From NCBI RefSeq assembly GCF_964340395.1, contig NC_135554.1:13170751-13234750 (forward strand): 64,000 bases of DNA, in the 5' to 3' direction. Source of the stretch: Glandiceps talaboti (Eukaryota; Hemichordata; Enteropneusta; Spengelidae). Positions 57,746-64,000 of the stretch are shown here, piece after piece. The notes beneath the pieces are model-generated. The model was not told where the DNA came from. It did not search any database and worked only from the letters and a program-made list of their open reading frames with translations. The translations under genes and the position numbers were made by a program. Every line of letters begins with the position of its first letter. The stretch's first letter is position 1.

Positions 57746-60700
57746 CGGCTATGTCATTTGACCTGCCTTTGACATACAGAGGATTTTATACAGCACTCGC
57801 TTATTGTAAAAGGTCCATTTTTCTCGTTACAAAAGCATTTTTTGCCCCGGTGATTGTGTATAACCTTACTTTGCACCTATTCGTCATGCAGGTATGTTTT
57901 TGTCGCAAATGTGCATGTTTTGTTCAATTTCTTCATTGTATAGAGATTGATACATTTGTAGCAGCAGGATTCGTGCGATATTTTCCAAAGAAAACGGCAA
58001 TCTCAGCAATAATACATGCCCCATGTGGACTGAAGCATTTAAGGTAAACCCTGAATTCAGCGTGCATTTCGGTAATGCCGTGAAGGACGCTGGCCTAGAC
58101 AACCACTGTAGTGGTCATGGATCTTAGCATGTCATTTGACTTTCCTATCAAGACTGTCTCTGTTTTCGTGATCTTTCTTATGCTATTTCTTTGCACAGCC
58201 AATGAACACATGTCCTTGATCAATTGTATTCTCTGGGTAGTACATTGTAGTACATGTACGTAAATAACTGCCAACCGGAAACGACGGTGTTGGTTCGGGT
58301 ACGCTGTAACCAAATTGACCGGAGCTCGAAAAACATTTTCGGAGGTCCCTGCACTGATGAGGTGAGCTCCCGGTCATTTTTACTTTACCATGATTATTCG
58401 TGCTTGTTTATGGCAGTATTTTTAATATATCTGTATATGTGGAAGGCAGAACCACGTGAATACAAGGAAGGAATGTCGGCGACGTCGACAATTTTTTCGG
58501 TCATTGTAGATCGAAAGGGTTGACCTTTGTCACGGAATGCGTGTTAGATAAGATTTAGAAAGTATATACATACTACAGAAAATGCCAATGGCTTGGGTTA
58601 ATTCCACACAAGTTTGGATTTAAATATCGTCAGTGCAACTGTGTTTTCAGGTAATAGGAGTACTTGAGATTACTATTATCATGGAAGTATAACCCACGTG
58701 GGTTATACTTCCATGCTATTATGCACTGGGACATTGTTCAGAACTCACTTCAGTGAGAGATTGTATAAACGTATGGGAATTAGCTTTAGTTTAGTTTAGT
58801 TTAGTTTATTTCAGTAAAACAACAAGATCGACAGAACAGATATACAAATAAAAATTGAACTACTTGCTTGGATAACCCACAAAGTCAAATATTTGTTTCC
58901 AGTCGGGTGCAATTGCACTGACAAGCGTTCTTGTCGTCCAACTATTGATTTCCTATGTCAGTGTGCTGTCACTTGTTTACACTTGATTGATTCCAATGAT
59001 ATGCAGCTAACTGTTACATATACAGTCATCCACACATTGAAGTTGAGACGACTGGTTGACAAAAAACGCCCAAGGGCTTACTTACTATACATGCTAGGCA
59101 AATACTAGAGTGCAAGAGCTACCAGTCAAGCGTGCTATTTCGAGGTGAATATGATAACTTTTACTGCTGTTTATCTTAATTGTTCAAACTATATTTTATA
59201 GATTTATTCTGAATTTCAATTAACCAGGGCATTTATTAGTTACATAATACAAGTGTCTGTAAACGTGTTAAGAATCAATTAACTGTGCACACACCTGATA
59301 ACCACATAATTTGTTTTCTGCTTCGCCTCGGAACAAATAACAGTTAACAGCTTAGTGTTTAAGGAGTCGAATGTGGGTATAATGCTCTCGATTACAATAC
59401 ACCTTACATTGCATGGTATACACTGGGTGGTATTGCATTATTGATCACTATATTATTTACCAAAATAATCATAAATCAACCAGGGTACATATAGAGCAGT
59501 GAATTTTGCGTTTTTTATATACATCAATCAAAAATGTGACTATAATTGCGACAGGCTATGAAGACAAGAGCCTTATCAAGTTACCCTAAGTAAGCAATGA
59601 TATGATATAAGTAGACAGTTTATTGACATACAATGTACTACTCGACCACTCAGCAGTAGGTGTATTCATAATATAAGATATAATTATGGTGCGTTTTAAA
59701 TCGTATTCACCCCCACTCACACCTACCCCGTAAATCGAATGAACTATTCTCATGGGCGTATCTATTTCTGGTACGGTCATACATAATAGTGTGTTCGTCT
59801 CTTGACCAGAAAATCGATTTAACAACAGCTGTACTTGTGCAGAAACATGCATGTCTCGGGGCAACATACGACAAGGCACCCTAACTTATTATGATTTATC
59901 TTATAAAATAAAATATTTTTATATGCAAGTACAAAAAGGGAGGTTAGCAATACCGTAACAGTAATTTTGTTTTAAGTTTTCCTAAACTAAATTGCAATAA
60001 TATATATATGGTCGCTTTCTATAATAGCATTCAAACGTTCAGCTGAGGCGATTAAATATTTGGAAGAATAACAAACCCGGTTCTTGTTATAATGTTAACC
60101 AATAGTAGCATGGGATCTACATGTATGCATAGAGCCTGGAGAAAGTCTCACTTTAAATTGGCACAAGCTGAAATCATACGTTTTGGGGCGTAATTTTTGC
60201 TGTACATTCAACAGTCACTATTTTCCTAATATAACTGAAGCAATACTTAGTCATCACTTGCCATTCATAATTGACTGAACTCAAAATCTGGTATTAAGTT
60301 ATAATGTATACCGATGACGTAATTATTTTACGTACGAATCAACTGCTCTAGCAATGTCAGAAGACAATCGTAATGTCATATATATAGAAGCCATGCGTCG
60401 ATAGTAGCATTTGATACTAGAATAGTCGAATCGAGGTTTTATATGTTTTGCTTTTCACCTGTGTAAAAAAAACAAGCATATAAAATTCAGCTTGTGCTAT
60501 TTTATCCATAACAACGATATAATTGTCAGATCAAGTGTTCTCTGGAAAGCTTCAGATGCTAACACTTATTAATTACCCCTAGCATGAAACTATAGAGGCC
60601 CATTTATACTTCCTCAACCCAACGGGGAGTATACAATTCATTTCAGCCTCTGTAAGCACATCGGATTAAAGCATTCAAGTTGGAACCTCTATCCTACTAG

Positions 60701-60951
60701 GTTCCAGATTACATACCTAGATTGATTGGGGCACAATCTTGCTCAGTCAAGGAATTTAGCCTTGCACAAAGCTGATACATGCAACCTCAAGGCCAGCTAC
60801 AATAGCCATATCATTCGACTTCACGACTCCTGGACCACTCAAGCAATACAAATAATAAAACATTCACTGAGTTTTCACTATGAAATCCTGTGGTCTGTTT
60901 TTCCTAATTTAAGTATAGTTTTTTTCTGAATTTGTTTTCTTTCCTTCACAG
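57746..60951. other. Intergenic, no gene recognised
   Basis: Short frames only, no family recognised. Holds a perfect 36-bp palindrome (58680-58715) and a short TTTAG run (about 58789-58808). Confidence 0.5.
58680..58715. repeat. Perfect 36-bp palindrome centred on CACGTG
   Basis: The sequence equals its own reverse complement with no spacer; the half-site reads CATGGAAGTATAACCCAC, and the centre is an E-box CACGTG. Confidence 0.95.
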
Positions 60952-60978
60952 GATAGCATTTTTTCAATATATTGAAAC

Positions 60979-63748
60979 ATGGCAGGACTGAAATGCTCGA
61001 AAACATGTTGTGTTGGCTGGATGAAGGATAATCGTCTACTACTGTTGACCATAGTTGGCGTTATTGTTGGTTTTATATTAGCTTTCGCAATCAAGGTTAG
61101 TTTGTTAATTAACCATCATGTATATCAACTTGGGCATTTAGCCAAATTTAGCTTCAGCGATCTAATCTGTCCTACAATCTTATACAACAAATTGAAAACT
61201 ATATTCATTCATGACATTTTTAAAACCCTTTTTAAATAAACAAAACGCATTTATACATGTGCATCCACTCTTTTCATTTACATGGATAGCCATACGACCC
61301 TTCTGATGACGTCATAATGTGGATTGGATTCCCTGGGGAATTATTCCTTCGTGGACTGAAATGCTCGGTTATTCCACTCGTGATGTCAACAGTAATCAGT
61401 GGTAAGTGATCTATTTACCACTAGATGTGTCATCGGCAGTAAGTCGTATAGCAAGTAAACAAGTGATCATAGACAAGCTGTCTTATTATATCTAGTAATA
61501 ACAAGTCATCATAGACAAGTTGTATTATCTTAACTAGTAATATCAAGTCATCAATGGTAAGTTGCTTTATCATAACTAGTAATAACAAGTGATCATAGAC
61601 AAGTTGTATTATCTTAACTAGTAATATCAAGTCATCAATGGTAAGTTGTTTTATCATAACTAGTAATAACAAGTTACTACAGTTAACCTGTCTGATCATA
61701 ACTAATATCAAGTGATCATATATGATATATATTATCTTAACTAGTAATAGCAATTGATCATAGGTATGTTGACTTGTCGTAACTAGTAATAAAAAGTTAT
61801 CATAGGCAAGTTGCCTTATCATAACTACTAATAACAATGAAGTTTTCTAGCCATACCTAGCGGTAACAAAAGTAATCATACCTAATAGTGATACCAGAAA
61901 ATAATCGTAGGAAAGTTGTCATCATAATATGTCTTGAAACATCGTAGATGTATTTTATTTACATTTGATCACACCTCATATAATTATTTTTCCTTTAATG
62001 TATTCTATTTTCCACTCCGTTCAGCCGTTGGTTCATTGGATCTGAAGACCAATGGGAAGCTAGGATTGACTACAATGATTTACATATTATCAGTGACGTT
62101 GTTAGCACCTATAACTGGCGTGATCTTGACACTGGCCATCAAACCAGGGTCGTCATTTGGTGAATTAGCATCCCCAGACTTCCAACCCTCTTATTACGAA
62201 TCACAAGATGTCTTTGCGGATTTATTCAGGTAATAATGCCAAACCAAAAAAAAAAAAAAATTATTTCTGGTCAGCTCGCGCATCACTTAAATACACCCGC
62301 GTCTATCTTTGTTTTGTATTACGTGCGTGTTTGTCCAGCCCAATAAGCATGACTTCCGCCTCACACACACTTGCTCTGAAGTACAAAATCGAAAAAAAAA
62401 ACAGTAATTGCCATAAATAGTAGATTGAATGACAGGTTTGACAATTACAAAAAAAATGCCTTTTCAAAATCACTTTAGACAAAATGTCCAGACATGAAAC
62501 AATTCTTTTTGGTTTTGGCCTAATAAGTACTTATCACACCAACCGTTTGTAGAGGGCGCTGGGCAACTGTCATAGCAGGCAATACGAGAGGTTCCGTTCG
62601 AAAGTGAAGCCTCAGTTTGCAGACCATGGATTTTTTAATGATCTAGAAATCGTATTCAACTACAGTGATAAAATATTACCTCACTCGGTTTTTTTCAGGA
62701 ATGTCTTTACTGATAACCTTGTTTTGGCATGTATAAAAACGGTAAGTCGAGATTTATGGAATTTTCATCATGCTGATATGATGTGTCAATAATGATTGTG
62801 TAGTCTTTTCACATCTACGACAGTTAACGTCTGTTCTAGGCCATCGTCTGATATACGTATACTTATATGTCCACGAAACACGTAAAATATGTACCATTAA
62901 CTTTTTTTCTATCGTAATATAACCGATAATATACGGTTTATATCTAGGTGTACACAGAGTACGATCTAAATATTACAACCAAGTTGGAGAATGGGTCGAG
63001 CTCAACGTCTAGCGAAATACAGGTGTTAGACAAATGGACGGAGTACGGAGATGGCACAAATATGTTAGGTAATCAAGCTGGGTTATATAATTTTACTTCG
63101 TCTTTAAAAGATTGTATACACATAAGGTTGGTTTATCATTATCTTATTCTGTCAATGCATACAATGACGTACTTCAATGTGCATTGTAGCATTCTCATCT
63201 GGGATGAGAGATAGAACGCGGTATTACCTGCCCCCCCCCCTCCCCCGTTGACCGAGCACATGGACGACAAAAACATGTATTTATTTTGATCGTTTCAAGG
63301 AAATACAAGAACTTTTTACACATTTAGTAGGTTTCAAATACGGATTTGGACTATATCGGTTCACATTGGGGTTTTTTACAAGTAGAAAACAACGTACTAG
63401 TGTTGTTTTATCATAATGTATTTCGCATCGATATCACAGCACCAATTTGAATAATGTCTTACTTTGAGCGTCACGAGATCAAATGAAACACATGTATGTG
63501 AACTAGTAGAGCTAAAATTATTAATGTATGTTATTGGGTGTTGCAATAAAAGTGATAGTAATACTGTAAGGAGTGGGAGAGAGTAAAGTAAAGTTTCAAT
63601 CACTTCATATTTCCGTTTTAGGTATCCTCGCATTCTGTATTGCATTCGGTATGGCACTCAGTGTAGAAAGAGAATCCACTCGAAAAATGCTTGAAATAGT
63701 CTCATCTCTCAAGTTAATTATCTTCTGTATTTTAACTGCATTCATCTG
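60979..63748 (+). CDS. SLC1-family excitatory amino-acid transporter, 5' half (runs off the window)
   Basis: Sodium-coupled glutamate/aspartate (or neutral amino acid) transporter of the plasma membrane. Visible exons: 60979-61095, 61290-61401, 62025-62229, 62699-62741, 62948-63068, 63622-63748; the last ends in phase 2 and continues beyond 64000. The start exon has an acceptor at 60951, so a non-coding exon lies upstream. The protein begins MAGLKCSKTCCVGWMKDNRL, then TM1 (LLLLTIVGVIVGFILAF). Next comes the family signature IGFPGELFLRGLKCSVIPLV, then SLDLKTNGKLGLTTMIYIL with TM3 and LAIKPG, DLFRNVFTDNLVLAC, a short glycosylatable loop (LNITTK) before MLG, and GILAFCIAFGMAL. The substrate-binding hairpins and NMDGT motif would be in the missing part, so substrate class cannot be decided. 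Confidence 0.93.
61430..61840. repeat. Tandem repeat, about 51-bp period, in SLC1 intron 2
   Basis: Units contain AACTAGTAATAACAAGT, then TCATAGACAAGTTG or TCAATGGTAAGTTG; two alternating versions make a 102-bp higher-order unit. The period is divisible by three, so a minus frame stays open and yields a repetitive LLLLVKIIQLVYD-like peptide that I regard as an artefact. Confidence 0.85.
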
Positions 63749-63900
63749 GTAAGGTTCAATTGTATTTGATACTTAGTCTGTCATTCAACTCATTACTGCA
63801 TTCACTCATTAAGTTATACTATTGACAACTGATAAGATATCCAGAGTTAGTAATGATCAGATTGAAATTTGCACACTTGTGAGAAACGTGCAATACATAA

Positions 63901-63943
<43 letters not shown>

Positions 63944-64000
63944 GCTGCTGCTGTTGTTGTTGATGCTGTTGTTGTTGTTGTTGTTGTTATTATTATTATT
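63901..64000. repeat. (GTT)n microsatellite
   Basis: GTT trinucleotides with GCT and ATT variants, running to the window end inside an SLC1 intron. Confidence 0.97.

Noticed and set aside
61430-61837. 135-residue leucine-rich minus-strand frame
   Set aside because: Produced by a 51-bp tandem repeat inside an SLC1 intron.

Overview
This window is animal nuclear DNA. Its protein-coding genes are split by GT-AG introns, or are single-exon families that are normal in animals (an aminergic GPCR and a small heat-shock protein). The rest is AT-rich, with very long (TA)n, (CATA)n, (CAGA)n and (GATA)n arrays and broken Penelope-like elements, LINEs and DNA transposons. The gene set (aminergic receptor, excitatory amino-acid transporter, tandem M28 peptidases, O-fucosyltransferase-like enzyme) fits a marine invertebrate. 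I cannot name the phylum from sequence alone.

Layout: 1-2596 has no recognisable gene. 2597-3853 (+) is an intronless amine receptor. 4.7-7.7 kb is a nest of Penelope-like fragments in both orientations, plus the 3' end of a LINE that has a restriction-like endonuclease. 9.3-21.0 kb and 24.0-34.0 kb are two copies of one segmental duplication. Each copy carries a minus-strand M28 metallopeptidase gene (A and B). A third, more diverged paralogue (C) follows at 34.1-41.7 kb. I assembled the exons from splice sites whose phases match between paralogues. All three genes end in a tiny exon encoding a hydrophobic GPI-type tail, and B and C begin with a signal-peptide exon, so the products look like cell-surface zinc exopeptidases. 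Gene A appears to have lost its signal-peptide exon: the corresponding DNA now holds a GC-rich minisatellite and a MULE transposase fragment. A CR1/Jockey-like LINE lies between the two units.

42-47 kb is gene-poor and holds fold-back and MITE-like elements. 47,483-48,028 (-) is a small heat-shock protein with a TATA box and a perfect heat-shock element. 50,918-55,596 (-) is a five-exon type II membrane O-fucosyltransferase-like gene. Its first intron contains Penelope debris, including a hammerhead-ribozyme-like motif inside a near-perfect 62-bp inverted repeat. 60,979 to the window end (+) is the 5' half of an SLC1-type glutamate transporter.

The main discoveries are the trio of predicted GPI-anchored M28 peptidases with a degenerating member, a transposon insertion whose empty site survives in the paralogous unit, and the hammerhead-like motif tied to Penelope repeats. 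The neighbouring genes do not form an evident pathway, except the M28 family itself.
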